From NCBI GenBank assembly GCA_000817105.1, contig JUEP01000004.1, positions 32,400 through 96,399 on the forward strand: a stretch of DNA of 64,000 bases. The letters are read 5' to 3'. Source of the stretch: a marine actinobacterium MedAcidi-G3. GTDB taxonomy: Bacteria; Actinomycetota; Acidimicrobiia; Acidimicrobiales; Poriferisodalaceae. Position 1 is the first letter of the stretch. Each line of letters opens with the position of its first letter. A model generated the notes under the pieces. It searched no databases and was not told the DNA's origin. It was given only the letters and a program-made list of their open reading frames with translations. Shown one piece after another: positions 39,150 to 48,784 of this stretch. The position numbers and the translations under genes are program-made.

Positions 39150-40442
39150 ATGAGCACCGCCTTAATGACTGACCTGTACGAGGTCACCATGCTAGATGCA
39201 GCCCTCCGATCGGGAGTGGCCTCGCGGCGCGCCACCTTTGAGGTTTTCGCGCGGCGGCTACCCGCCGGACGCGGCTACGGCGTTGTGGCCGGACCGGGCC
39301 GCCTAGCCGAGCAGTTGACCGATTTTCATTTCTCTGATGATCAAATCCAGTACCTGCATGGTCTCGGTCGTTTCACCGACGATCTGTTGGGATATCTCGA
39401 GTCTTTTCAATTCGAAGGAGAGGTCTGGAGCTACAGAGAAGGCGACTTTTATGTACCAGGTAGTCCGGTATTGAGGGTTGATTGTCCTTTTGGCGCTGGG
39501 CTTCTTCTCGAGACCTTGGTTTTGTCAGTCCTAAACCATGATTGCGCAGTAGCTTCAGCTGCCGCTCGAATGCACGATGTAGCTAACGGTCGACATCTCA
39601 TCGAGATGGGTGGCCGAAGAACCCATGAGGAAGCGGCGGTAGCTGCTGCAAGGGCGGCTTGGCTAGTTGGCTTTGACACCACCTCTAACATGGAAGCGGG
39701 AATCCGTTTTAATGTGCCAACAGCGGGCACATCAGCGCACGCGTTCACGCTTGCACATGACGACGAAGAGTCTGCATTCGAAGCCCAGATCGAAGCGCAC
39801 GGTCTAGAAACGACGCTGCTCGTCGATACATATGAAATAGATACCGGTATCGACCGGGCATTAGCCGCAGCAAAACGGTTGGGTGGAGTCCCTGGCGCTA
39901 TTCGAATTGACTCAGGTAATCTCGCGAAAGAGGCCCTGAGAGCTCGTGAAAAGTTAGACGCGAATGATGCCGAATCAACACGAATCGTCGTCTCAGGTGA
40001 CCTCGACGAATACCGAATTGCCGATCTAGCTCATCTGCCGATCGATGGATACGGGGTAGGAACGCAATTGGTCGTTGGGTCGGGCCACGCGACGGCTGGA
40101 ATGGTTTACAAATTAGTGGCCATCGCCCGAAGATCCGGAGCCTATGAGCCTGTCGTTCCGGTTGCGAAGTCCTCTGAGGGTAAGGCCACTAGAGGTGGAG
40201 TCGTGCGTCCCTACCGGATTATCGATCAAGGAACTGCAATTGATGAAATTCTTGTTCAGCACGATCGGCCAGGTCCTCCCGATGCTAGAGCGCTGCACGT
40301 TCCATTATTTAGGGCCTCGGGGTCTGTTTACCCCTACGAGCTTGAGGATGATCGGAGTTTCCACCTTCGTGTTCGAAAGGAGTTGCCAGACTCGATGCGG
40401 CAGCTCGATTCGGAACCGTTGTTCGAAGCACGCACTTTATAG
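39150..40442 (+). CDS. pncB: nicotinate phosphoribosyltransferase
   Basis: LMTDLYEVTMLDAALRSGVASRRATFEVFARRLPAGRGYGVVAG, GTSAHAFTLAH, IRIDSGNLAKEALRAR. Confidence 0.93.
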   Translation: MSTALMTDLYEVTMLDAALRSGVASRRATFEVFARRLPAGRGYGVVAGPGRLAEQLTDFHFSDDQIQYLHGLGRFTDDLLGYLESFQFEGEVWSYREGDFYVPGSPVLRVDCPFGAGLLLETLVLSVLNHDCAVASAAARMHDVANGRHLIEMGGRRTHEEAAVAAARAAWLVGFDTTSNMEAGIRFNVPTAGTSAHAFTLAHDDEESAFEAQIEAHGLETTLLVDTYEIDTGIDRALAAAKRLGGVPGAIRIDSGNLAKEALRAREKLDANDAESTRIVVSGDLDEYRIADLAHLPIDGYGVGTQLVVGSGHATAGMVYKLVAIARRSGAYEPVVPVAKSSEGKATRGGVVRPYRIIDQGTAIDEILVQHDRPGPPDARALHVPLFRASGSVYPYELEDDRSFHLRVRKELPDSMRQLDSEPLFEARTL

Positions 40443-40478
40443 ACGCAAGTGGCCTAACCCTGGACTCGTACCGATGAA

Positions 40479-41489
40479 TCAACGGTTGATAAAAACACCT
40501 TGAGAGGCGCCTGCCTCCAACGCTCGGCTTACGTCAATTACTCGCGGGCCATCGCGTCTCACGACAGCAATGGCAGGAGTATCAGAAGATATTTGATGTT
40601 CCCGGTCTCCATCAAAGGCCAAAGTAGAGGGACCGAACAACTCTACTTCTTCTTCTAGATTGACCTTTTGGACACCCTTAACTGGTACCTCTCTGTAGAG
40701 ACCGGGAGCTATTGGAGCATTGGTCGGCGCCCCACCCGAGCCACAGGTCACGAGGATCGCTGAATCTTCATCCGCTCTGCATATTGTATGGAGGCCTGCG
40801 ATAGAGGAAACGCCGATGGTGTCAGGCCTAGCAGTCGTGACGAGCAACTGGCGGAGATTTGTCGCATCAACTGGTAGGCGGTTACCAACAAAATCATTGG
40901 CGAGAGTGGCAGCATCTATGAGGGCAATATCTTGTGACCCATCAGAAAGGGTCAAGTGAATCACCTTTGACTGAGGCGCCACCAAGTGGAGATCGACCAA
41001 ATTTGTTGCCACTAATCCAGCAGCCGCACCGGCAACCGTTGGTTCAACATGTGAAGGGAAAACATTGTTTGTCCCCGTAGACATCGGAACCAAAACCGCT
41101 TGGGGCCACGCCCGAGCTATGGTCCGATTAGTTCCATCACCGCCCAAAGTTATGACGACTCTGATACCGCGCTCCCTCATTGCTAGCGCAGCCCGTTCCG
41201 TGTCCCTTGGATCAACCCGGGCCCCAATATCAAGAATCTCGAGATCAGCATCAACTGGTAAATCGGCTAACGCGCCGCTTGCAATGCCGAAAGGTTCTTT
41301 CATAGCAACCACGTGTTTTGCACCAGCTGCCACCGCGCCGATAACAGCCCTCGCTATTCGATTACGTTTGTCCTCAGCGCTTGATACCCCGCCTCGGGCT
41401 GCCACTCGGCGGATGTCACGACCAGAAACTGGGTTGGCGATGATGCCAATACTCTCTGAGTGATCCGTCACACAGACCACCCTAGGCAA
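40479..41489 (-). CDS. ATP-NAD kinase / AcoX-like family protein
   Basis: IGIIANPVSGRDIRRVAARGG..., RVVITLGGDGTNRTIARAWPQAVLVPMSTGTNNVFP. Confidence 0.8.
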   Translation of the reverse strand: MPRVVCVTDHSESIGIIANPVSGRDIRRVAARGGVSSAEDKRNRIARAVIGAVAAGAKHVVAMKEPFGIASGALADLPVDADLEILDIGARVDPRDTERAALAMRERGIRVVITLGGDGTNRTIARAWPQAVLVPMSTGTNNVFPSHVEPTVAGAAAGLVATNLVDLHLVAPQSKVIHLTLSDGSQDIALIDAATLANDFVGNRLPVDATNLRQLLVTTARPDTIGVSSIAGLHTICRADEDSAILVTCGSGGAPTNAPIAPGLYREVPVKGVQKVNLEEEVELFGPSTLAFDGDREHQISSDTPAIAVVRRDGPRVIDVSRALEAGASQGVFINR

Positions 41490-41521
41490 GGAATCTGCTC
41501 GATATCTGCTACAACAAACTT

Positions 41522-42340
41522 GTGACTCAACCTCCAGTGGTGCTGACTATCGCGGGATCGGATTCAGGAGGAGGCTCTGGACTCCAAGCGGATTTGCGAA
41601 GCTTTGCCGCTCGGTCAGTTCATGGTGTGTGCTCATTGACTGTCATCTCTTCTCAAAACACAAAAGAATTTCGATCTGCACTGCCGGTTCCGGCGTTAGT
41701 GGTGCGCTCCCAAATTGAAGCGATTTTGGATGATTTTGATGTCAAATCTGTAAAGACAGGGCTGCTTTACTCTGAAGAAAATATTGAGCTAATTGGTGAG
41801 ATGGCTGATGCGGACTTGCTTCCCTCGTTGATCGTAGACCCAGTCATTGTTAATCGCCATGGCGAACTGTTGTATGACAGTGCAACCATCGCGTTGATGC
41901 GCCAACGCTTAATACCTAAAGCTTTGGTAATAACTCCCAACCACATAGAGGCGATGCACATTTTGGGCGCTGAAATAGAGGATGACGTTGACTCATTAGC
42001 GAAAGCCGCACTGGAGCTAGCGGCCATGGGGCCTTCAGTTGTGGCGCTGACCGGAGGTCGCCGTAATGCGCCTTCAATGGTGGACGTCGTCGCGTGTAAC
42101 GGCCAAGTGACTTTCTTAGAAGGCGAGCGTTTTTTGACGAACAATGTCCGTGGTACAGGCGACACTTTCTCGGCGGTAATTGCTGCAGAAGTAGCAAAGG
42201 GAACCTCACTCCTTGACTCCGTGCAAAAAGCGCAAACGTTCACTGCAGAAGCAGTGCGTCGAGCCGCGACCTGGAAACTGGGTTCAGGTTCGGGGCCAAT
42301 CGACCATCTAGGTCAGTTGAATGAAGCCCGCCTAGACTGA
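41522..42340 (+). CDS. thiD: hydroxymethylpyrimidine/phosphomethylpyrimidine kinase
   Basis: VLTIAGSDSGGGSGLQADLRSFAARSVHGVCSLTVISSQNT..., ITPNHIEAMHILG, NNVRGTGDTFSAVIAAEVAKG. Confidence 0.92.
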   Translation: MTQPPVVLTIAGSDSGGGSGLQADLRSFAARSVHGVCSLTVISSQNTKEFRSALPVPALVVRSQIEAILDDFDVKSVKTGLLYSEENIELIGEMADADLLPSLIVDPVIVNRHGELLYDSATIALMRQRLIPKALVITPNHIEAMHILGAEIEDDVDSLAKAALELAAMGPSVVALTGGRRNAPSMVDVVACNGQVTFLEGERFLTNNVRGTGDTFSAVIAAEVAKGTSLLDSVQKAQTFTAEAVRRAATWKLGSGSGPIDHLGQLNEARLD

Positions 42341-42377
42341 GGACGCTCCAACCTACCTGAGCCTTTGGGAGAAACTA

Positions 42378-44021
42378 GTGACGCGACAGCAGTGGCGAGA
42401 AGAATACGAGGCCGGCAAAGTCCGAGACCTTGACTACGAGACTATGAGCGGTGTTCCGCTAGAACCGCTTTACGCACCCGAAGATAATGAGGTTGACGAA
42501 TCCATAGGTTGGCCAGGTCAATATCCGTATACACGCGGAGTGCACCCAAGTGGCTACCGAGGGCGTCTATGGACGATGCGAATGTTTGCGGGCTTCGGAA
42601 CGCCCGAAGATACAAACACAAGATTTAAAGAAATTCTCGCAGCTGGAGGCGGGGGTTTATCAACAGCGTTCGACATGCCGACGCTTATGGGGCTTGACAG
42701 CGACGATGTCTTATCAGTCGGCGAAGTAGGTCGATGTGGTGTTGCCGTGGACACCATCGAAGACATGAGAATCCTCTATAACGACATCGACCTTGGACAG
42801 ACAACAACGTCCATGACCATAAATGCTCCGGCAGCGCCCGTATGGGCCATGTTTGTTGCTAATGCCGAAGAACAAGGCACCGACAGGAGCTGTCTTGGTG
42901 GAACGCTTCAAAATGACATTCTCAAGGAGTACCAAGCTCAAAAAGAATGGGTCTTTCCTCCACGACCCTCAATGCGACTCGTAGCTGACACCATCGAGTT
43001 CACTAAAAATGAGATGCCACGATGGAATTCCGTGTCCATAAGCGGCTATCACATTAGAGAAGCGGGCTCGACCGCAGCCCAAGAGTTAGCTTTCACATTG
43101 AGCAATGGATTTGCCTACGTCGAAGCAGCCCTCGAGCGGGGACTGGCGGTAGACGATTTTGCTCCAAGGCTGAGTTTCTTTTTTAATGCCCATATCGATT
43201 TCTTCGAAGAAATCGCCAAATATAGGGCAGCTCGTCGGATATGGGCGCGGTGGATGAAAGATCATTATGGGGCTCAGGACCCCAAGTCAATGATGCTGCG
43301 GTTCCACACGCAAACTGCAGGCGTGTCGCTTACAGCGCAGCAACCTGAAGTAAACGTCGCAAGAACAGCAATTGAGGCCCTCGCCGGAGTGCTCGGAGGC
43401 ACCCAAAGTTTGCACACCAACTCCATGGACGAAGCACTCGCTCTACCGACCGAAAAAGCCGCTCGAATAGCGTTGCGCACCCAGCAGGTTATTGCTCATG
43501 AAACTGGGGTCACCGATGTAGTGGACCCGCTAGGAGGAAGTTGGTTCATAGAAGAATTAACTGATCGCTTAGAGGCAGAAGCGGAAGCAATGTTCAGTCA
43601 CATCTCTGAAGCTGGAAGCGGTTCGATGCTGGAAGGCGCATTCGAACTAATTGACGAAGGCTGGTATCAGGGAAACATTGCCGACGCAGCCTATGACTTT
43701 GAAAAGAAAGTAAATGCTGGCCGTCGGATTGTTGTAGGAGTTAACGACTTCACCGAAGGGAACGAAGAAGATCAAATTGATCTTTTGAAAATCACCAGAG
43801 AAGACGAACAACGCCAGATCAAAAATCTGCAGCAAATAAAAGTTGATCGGAACCAAGCAGCTGTTGATGAATCTCTCGTTGCATTAAGTCGGGCCGCTGA
43901 AACCGACGCGAATCTGATGTTGCCATTAATAAATAGTGTCAAAACGCGAGCGACGGTCGGCGAGATCATGAATACCATGGCCGAGGTCTTCGGCCGCTAT
44001 CAAGAAAAGCCTTTTATCTGA
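42378..44021 (+). CDS. acyl-CoA mutase large subunit (isobutyryl-CoA mutase-like), no B12-binding domain
   Basis: PYTRGVHPSGYRGRLWTMRMFAGFGTPEDTNTRFKEILAAGGGGLSTAFDMPTLMG..., GTLQNDILKEYQAQKEWVFPPRPSMR; ends at ~547 aa without a DxHxxG domain. Confidence 0.85.
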   Translation: MTRQQWREEYEAGKVRDLDYETMSGVPLEPLYAPEDNEVDESIGWPGQYPYTRGVHPSGYRGRLWTMRMFAGFGTPEDTNTRFKEILAAGGGGLSTAFDMPTLMGLDSDDVLSVGEVGRCGVAVDTIEDMRILYNDIDLGQTTTSMTINAPAAPVWAMFVANAEEQGTDRSCLGGTLQNDILKEYQAQKEWVFPPRPSMRLVADTIEFTKNEMPRWNSVSISGYHIREAGSTAAQELAFTLSNGFAYVEAALERGLAVDDFAPRLSFFFNAHIDFFEEIAKYRAARRIWARWMKDHYGAQDPKSMMLRFHTQTAGVSLTAQQPEVNVARTAIEALAGVLGGTQSLHTNSMDEALALPTEKAARIALRTQQVIAHETGVTDVVDPLGGSWFIEELTDRLEAEAEAMFSHISEAGSGSMLEGAFELIDEGWYQGNIADAAYDFEKKVNAGRRIVVGVNDFTEGNEEDQIDLLKITREDEQRQIKNLQQIKVDRNQAAVDESLVALSRAAETDANLMLPLINSVKTRATVGEIMNTMAEVFGRYQEKPFI

Positions 44022-44096
44022 ACCAGAGAGTCCGGTCTGCTTGAGCTCCAAAGACAGGTAGTGTCAGATCAAGCGAAACTGGTCGATGAGGAAGCA

Positions 44097-44615
44097 ATGC
44101 TGCAGTCAAAGCCACATAAATTGCTCATCGCGATGCTTGGAGTCGCACTCACTGCAGCCTCCGCGTGTGGTGGAGGGAGTGATCAAACTCAACTTGAACG
44201 GGAGCTGCAGGACAAAGCAGGAAGCGACATTCTTCCGGTCGAGCTTGGGTTGGTCGACTGCCCCGAAGACGTAGTGGTAACGCCGGAGTCAGTTTTTATA
44301 TGCGCTAGCGAAGTGGCTGGTCAGTACTACGAATTGCAAGTACGTATTATCGATAAGCAAGGACAGTACTCTTACGCTCACAAGCACCACCCATTACAAC
44401 TGGTGAATACAGAAGCGCTGCTGGCTGATCAGGTTGCTTATGAAGTCGGTTTTGACGTCATGATCGATTGCGGCGATGACGAATATCTGGTCGCACCGAT
44501 TGGGAGTTCTTTCAATTGCTTAGCGACTCGAGTCGACGGCGGAGCCGAGGCCACTATTGAGGTTCGCCTTGAGGACGCGCAAGGTCGGGTTAGTTGGGAC
44601 CTTGTCCGGGCTTAG
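44097..44615 (+). CDS. lipoprotein with DUF4333-like domains
   Basis: Lipobox-like LTAASACGGG; repeated DCPEDVVVTPESVFICAS / DCGDDEYLVAPIGSSFNCLAT pattern. Confidence 0.7.
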   Translation: MLQSKPHKLLIAMLGVALTAASACGGGSDQTQLERELQDKAGSDILPVELGLVDCPEDVVVTPESVFICASEVAGQYYELQVRIIDKQGQYSYAHKHHPLQLVNTEALLADQVAYEVGFDVMIDCGDDEYLVAPIGSSFNCLATRVDGGAEATIEVRLEDAQGRVSWDLVRA

Positions 44616-44645
44616 CGCTTTTATAGCTGCCTACTGCTCAACGTC

Positions 44646-46370
44646 ATGAATCTGCTGGATGTCAGCAATATTTCCCTGTCTTTCGCTGACAAAAACCTTT
44701 TTTCTGATCTTTCATTCACAATCGGCCCCAAAGACCGACTCGCTGTATTGGGGATCAACGGATCTGGCAAATCGACGCTATTAGCAGTTCTAGCAGAAAG
44801 AGAAAAGGTAGACAGCGGCCTCATACGTCGCCAAAAGAACTTAACCCTGTCGCTGCTTCTGCAACGCCCCCAATTGGGCGATGAAACAGTAAGCGGCGCT
44901 GTTGGCGAGAAATGGGAAGGAAGAGCAGCGATGGATCGTCTCGGCCTTGCCTCGCTGTCCGATAAGAAGATTTCGTCACTTTCAGGGGGTGAACAAAAGC
45001 GAGCAGCGTTAGCAGCGATCCTCCATGATCAAAACGCCGACCTACTGCTATTAGATGAGCCAACGAACCACTTAGACATCGAAGGAATTGAATACCTGGA
45101 AACTGTGATGACCAATTTTGCGGGGGCCGTTGTTTTCGTATCCCACGATAGGCACCTGATAAACCGCGTAGCGACGAAAACCCTTGAGATAGCGACTGAT
45201 GGTTGCTACATGACTGAAGGGGGGTACCAAGAACATTTAGCAGCTAAGGCCGACCGCACCGAGAAGGCCGAACGCGATGAGTCGACCAGGCTTATTTTGG
45301 CGCGAAAGGAATTAGCGTGGTTACAACGAGGGGCGAGAGCACGTCGGAGAAAGCCTAAATCCAGAATTGCTATCGCTCATCGAACTTTGGAAGTCGAGGA
45401 AAAAAAGGATTTTCGGAAGAGTTCACTCGCTCTCAACGAATTCCAGCAGCAACGTTTAGGTCGCAAAGTTGTCGATCTTGAGCTGGTCTCAATGTCCGCC
45501 GGTGGTAATCCGTTATTCGAAGACGTAAACCTGAGCCTTTCCTCTAATGACCGACTCGGAGTAGTAGGTCCAAATGGCTCCGGTAAATCGACACTTCTGA
45601 GTTTGATCGCCGGGGTAAGAACGCCCGAAAAAGGAATGGTTACTTACGGATCAACTGTTCGCATCGGATATTTCGACCAGATGGGGGAGATACTGGATCG
45701 AGATCTCACAGTTGAGGAAGTGATTGCGGGACCGGGTGCGCGCCTTGATTACAAGCAGGCGTCTTTGCTCCGTCGCTTTTGGTTTGAACCGGCCACCTAT
45801 CGGGCACAGATTCGAACTCTCTCTGGCGGCGAGCAGAGACGGTTGCAGCTGTTAGAGGTCCTGGCAGCGGAGCCGAATGTGTTGCTGCTTGACGAACCGA
45901 CTAATGACCTAGATATAGATACACTGCGCGCACTCGAAGATTGGCTAGACACATTCGACGGAGCATTGGTGGCGGTCACCCATGATCGCGTCTTTCTGGA
46001 ACGTGTGGTTGACCATGTAGTAGCTGTAGGAACTGATGGCTTCAGAGAATTAGGGGCGGGAGAAGCAGTATGGGAACAAGCGCGATCTAAGCCGAAAATC
46101 ACCCCTCGCACTAAGAAAGATCGTGCAGCAAGTTTGAATTCGAGTGGACGCTCGATGCCTACTCTGCGACACGAAATCAAAGAACTCGAAGTAGATCTAG
46201 ATCGACTAGGCGGCGAACGAGATGTACTTATTGCCCGGTTAGCTCAGAAGGAACTTAGTCATGAAGCTCGACTCGAAACCTCAACCAGACTTGCAGAAGC
46301 TTTGGAACAGTTGATGCTTCTAGAGGATAAATGGCTCGCTATATCGGAAGAGATAGAGGGACGGGGATAA
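44646..46370 (+). CDS. ABC-F family ATP-binding protein
   Basis: Two ABC domains: GINGSGKSTLLAVL, LSGGEQKRAALAAIL, LLLDEPTNHLDI; GPNGSGKSTLLSLI, LSGGEQRRLQLLEVL, LLLDEPTNDLDI; no TM domains. Confidence 0.94.
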   Translation: MNLLDVSNISLSFADKNLFSDLSFTIGPKDRLAVLGINGSGKSTLLAVLAEREKVDSGLIRRQKNLTLSLLLQRPQLGDETVSGAVGEKWEGRAAMDRLGLASLSDKKISSLSGGEQKRAALAAILHDQNADLLLLDEPTNHLDIEGIEYLETVMTNFAGAVVFVSHDRHLINRVATKTLEIATDGCYMTEGGYQEHLAAKADRTEKAERDESTRLILARKELAWLQRGARARRRKPKSRIAIAHRTLEVEEKKDFRKSSLALNEFQQQRLGRKVVDLELVSMSAGGNPLFEDVNLSLSSNDRLGVVGPNGSGKSTLLSLIAGVRTPEKGMVTYGSTVRIGYFDQMGEILDRDLTVEEVIAGPGARLDYKQASLLRRFWFEPATYRAQIRTLSGGEQRRLQLLEVLAAEPNVLLLDEPTNDLDIDTLRALEDWLDTFDGALVAVTHDRVFLERVVDHVVAVGTDGFRELGAGEAVWEQARSKPKITPRTKKDRAASLNSSGRSMPTLRHEIKELEVDLDRLGGERDVLIARLAQKELSHEARLETSTRLAEALEQLMLLEDKWLAISEEIEGRG

Positions 46371-46392
46371 TCGCTCCGCTACTCTGCGCCTT

Positions 46393-46530
46393 ATGAAGAG
46401 GCACACCCATGATTCTGCTGGACAACTACTATCGCTTCGCCATCGTCGGCCGTTTATCCACTGGACTGCCGTCATAGTTTCAGCCGCCATGGTTTTGGCT
46501 GGCTTTTCTGCTCTGGTCGCGGCTTTGTGA
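46393..46530 (+). CDS. 45-aa single-TM microprotein coupled to downstream GNAT gene
   Basis: My translation: MKRHTHDSAGQLLSLRHRRPFIHWTAVIVSAAMVLAGFSALVAAL*; stop overlaps GTG start of 46527 ORF (GTGA). Confidence 0.5.
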   Translation: MKRHTHDSAGQLLSLRHRRPFIHWTAVIVSAAMVLAGFSALVAAL

Positions 46531-46967
46531 GTGAGATAGAAGAAGCATCGTTTGATGGCTTATCTTTAGAATGTCTCTACGATATTTTGCGCCTGCGGGT
46601 TGAAGTTTTTGTGGTGGAGCAACAATGCCCTTATCCGGAAATTGACAACCTTGACTTTGAAGCTATCCATGTATGGATCAACGATGAGCAAGGCTTAGCT
46701 TCATACCTGCGAGTAATAGAAGAAGAAGATACTTGCAGGATTGGTCGCGTAGTTACGAGACCTGATGCACGTTCTAGAGGCTTAAGTCGGCGACTAATCC
46801 ATCATGTATTAGATAGAACAGATGGCCCGTGGGCCCTATCTGCTCAATCGTATTTGAGGGATTGGTATACAAATTTGGGGTTTGATCAAAATGGTCCCGA
46901 GTTCCTCGAAGATGGTATTCCCCACATTCCTATGTTCAGAGAGATCGAGGGAATCGGCAAAAGCTAG
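46527..46967 (+). CDS. GNAT family N-acetyltransferase (ElaA-like)
   Basis: LYDILRLRVEVFVVEQQCPYPEIDNLDFEAIHVW...RIGRVVTRPDARSRGLSRRLI. Confidence 0.88.
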   Translation: MSEIEEASFDGLSLECLYDILRLRVEVFVVEQQCPYPEIDNLDFEAIHVWINDEQGLASYLRVIEEEDTCRIGRVVTRPDARSRGLSRRLIHHVLDRTDGPWALSAQSYLRDWYTNLGFDQNGPEFLEDGIPHIPMFREIEGIGKS

Positions 46968-46979
46968 ACGTTCAGGCGG

Positions 46980-47963
46980 CTATTTATTGAGATCTATGAC
47001 TGTCCGTCCTTGAACCTTTCCCGCAAGAATCTCTGAGCCCAAATGCGGGACGTCCGCCAGGCCGACTGTGGTGGTCATTGCAGATAGGACATCTCGATTC
47101 AACAACTCATCAAGTCGTCCCCACGCTTGAACTCTTTTCTCGAATGGGCACATTACAGAATCAATGCCTAAGAGATTTACGCCTCGAAGTAGGAACGGAA
47201 TTACGGTGGTGTCGAGAGCGTTACCGCCGGCAAGACCACATGCCGCAACACTTGATCCGTACTCCATCTCAGTTAGTACGTGTGCGAGAGTCGTATCACC
47301 AACCGCATCAATGCAGCCGCCCCAACGCTCTGACGAAAGTGGTCCGGAAGGTAATTCAGCCAATTCCTGTCGGGAGACAATTTGTTTAGCGCCGAGTTGG
47401 GTTAAGTACTCAGATGTTTCCGGCCTGCCGGTAGAAGCAGCAACCTCATAGCCGGCTTGGGCGAGAAGGTGAACAGCGACGCTACCTACTCCACCAGCTG
47501 CTCCTGTAACTAGCACCGGCTGACTGCCAACTCCCTGCTCCTCGAGCGACTGCATTGCCAACATCGATGTGAGTCCAGCTGTTCCAACGCTCATAGCGTC
47601 TAACTCAGATAGGCCCTCAGGAAGTTTTACAAGCCAATCAGCGTTTACCCGAGCTTTTTCTGCATAACCGCCCCAATGGGCTTCGCCGACGCGCCACCCA
47701 GTTAGAACAACCCGGTCCCCTTCGACATAACGGTCATCGTTGGAAGCGCTAACCACACCAGAAAAATCTATGCCTGGCACATGCGGGTAATCACGAACTA
47801 GCCGTCCGACCCCATTCAGAATCATTCCGTCCTTGTAGTTCAAAGTGCTGTAGGCGACGTCAACGGTTACGTTCCCATCCGGTAGTTGACTCTCGTCTAG
47901 TTCAGTTATTTCTGATGAGACAGCTTTGTCAGCTTGAGATAGAAGTAATGCCCGGAATGTCAT
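46980..47963 (-). CDS. MDR family oxidoreductase (AcuI-like acrylyl-CoA reductase)
   Basis: NYKDGMILNGVGRLVRDYPHVPGIDFSGVV, VLVTGAAGGVGSVAVHLLAQAGYEVAASTGRPE, LRGVNLLGIDSVMCP. Confidence 0.87.
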   Translation of the reverse strand: MTFRALLLSQADKAVSSEITELDESQLPDGNVTVDVAYSTLNYKDGMILNGVGRLVRDYPHVPGIDFSGVVSASNDDRYVEGDRVVLTGWRVGEAHWGGYAEKARVNADWLVKLPEGLSELDAMSVGTAGLTSMLAMQSLEEQGVGSQPVLVTGAAGGVGSVAVHLLAQAGYEVAASTGRPETSEYLTQLGAKQIVSRQELAELPSGPLSSERWGGCIDAVGDTTLAHVLTEMEYGSSVAACGLAGGNALDTTVIPFLLRGVNLLGIDSVMCPFEKRVQAWGRLDELLNRDVLSAMTTTVGLADVPHLGSEILAGKVQGRTVIDLNK

Positions 47964-48078
47964 AAAACCTCACCTAATTCTTGTCTGTTTATAAGGAACT
48001 TGAGCTGAGCTTGGACCTTACTCTTCCACTCGGCTTCTGTCCCATGTCTCACCGGCTAGAGATCTGTAGACTGGAATT

Positions 48079-48696
48079 ATGTCGGAGAGACAAATCGTTG
48101 ATGTTACCGAAATAGCACTTGAAAGAGTTCTTGAACTGCGTGCCGGAGAAGAAGATGCAAGCGAGCTTGCATTAAGAATCGAAGTGGTCGGAGTTCAAGG
48201 TGTCGACTACTCCTATGATCTTGCCTTCGAGGTTCTCAGCGAAGCTGATTCTGAAGATGTTCCCACGCACGTGGGTGGAGGGTTAACGGTCCTAGTTCCC
48301 GGTCGAGACGCTTCTAAACTTGAGGGGGCGACGTTAGATGTCCCCAGCGATAGCGCGCAGGCAGGGTTAGTGCTGCGTAATCCCAATCGTCCGGATCTTG
48401 GACCGAACGCGACCCTAGACCTTGATGGAAGTATCGAAGAACAAGTTCAAGAAGTGCTTGTCAAGAGAATCAATCCATCCATTGCAGCCCATGGTGGATA
48501 TGCAGAATTAGTGCGGGTCGAAGGTTCTACCGTCCTCGTCAAATTAGGCGGTGGTTGCCAGGGCTGTGGAATGGCGAATGCCACGGTGACGGCGGGAATT
48601 GAAAAAACTTTGACTGAATTGATAGATGGCGTTGATCATGTGCTGGATATCACGGATCACACGTCAGGCGACAATCCATACTTCGCCGCAACTTGA
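48079..48696 (+). CDS. NifU/NfuA-type Fe-S biogenesis protein
   Basis: C-terminal INPSIAAHGGYAELVRVEGSTVLVKLGGGCQGCGMANATVTAGIEKTL; degenerate A-type N-terminal domain. Confidence 0.88.
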   Translation: MSERQIVDVTEIALERVLELRAGEEDASELALRIEVVGVQGVDYSYDLAFEVLSEADSEDVPTHVGGGLTVLVPGRDASKLEGATLDVPSDSAQAGLVLRNPNRPDLGPNATLDLDGSIEEQVQEVLVKRINPSIAAHGGYAELVRVEGSTVLVKLGGGCQGCGMANATVTAGIEKTLTELIDGVDHVLDITDHTSGDNPYFAAT

Positions 48697-48784
48697 CCGA
48701 TGCCGCTAGAGAAGTTCGTGGCGTGTCTTGAGTAGCGCAGCCTAGACTCTGGTCAGATCGGACTTCTTCTTATTTGGGGGCTGC

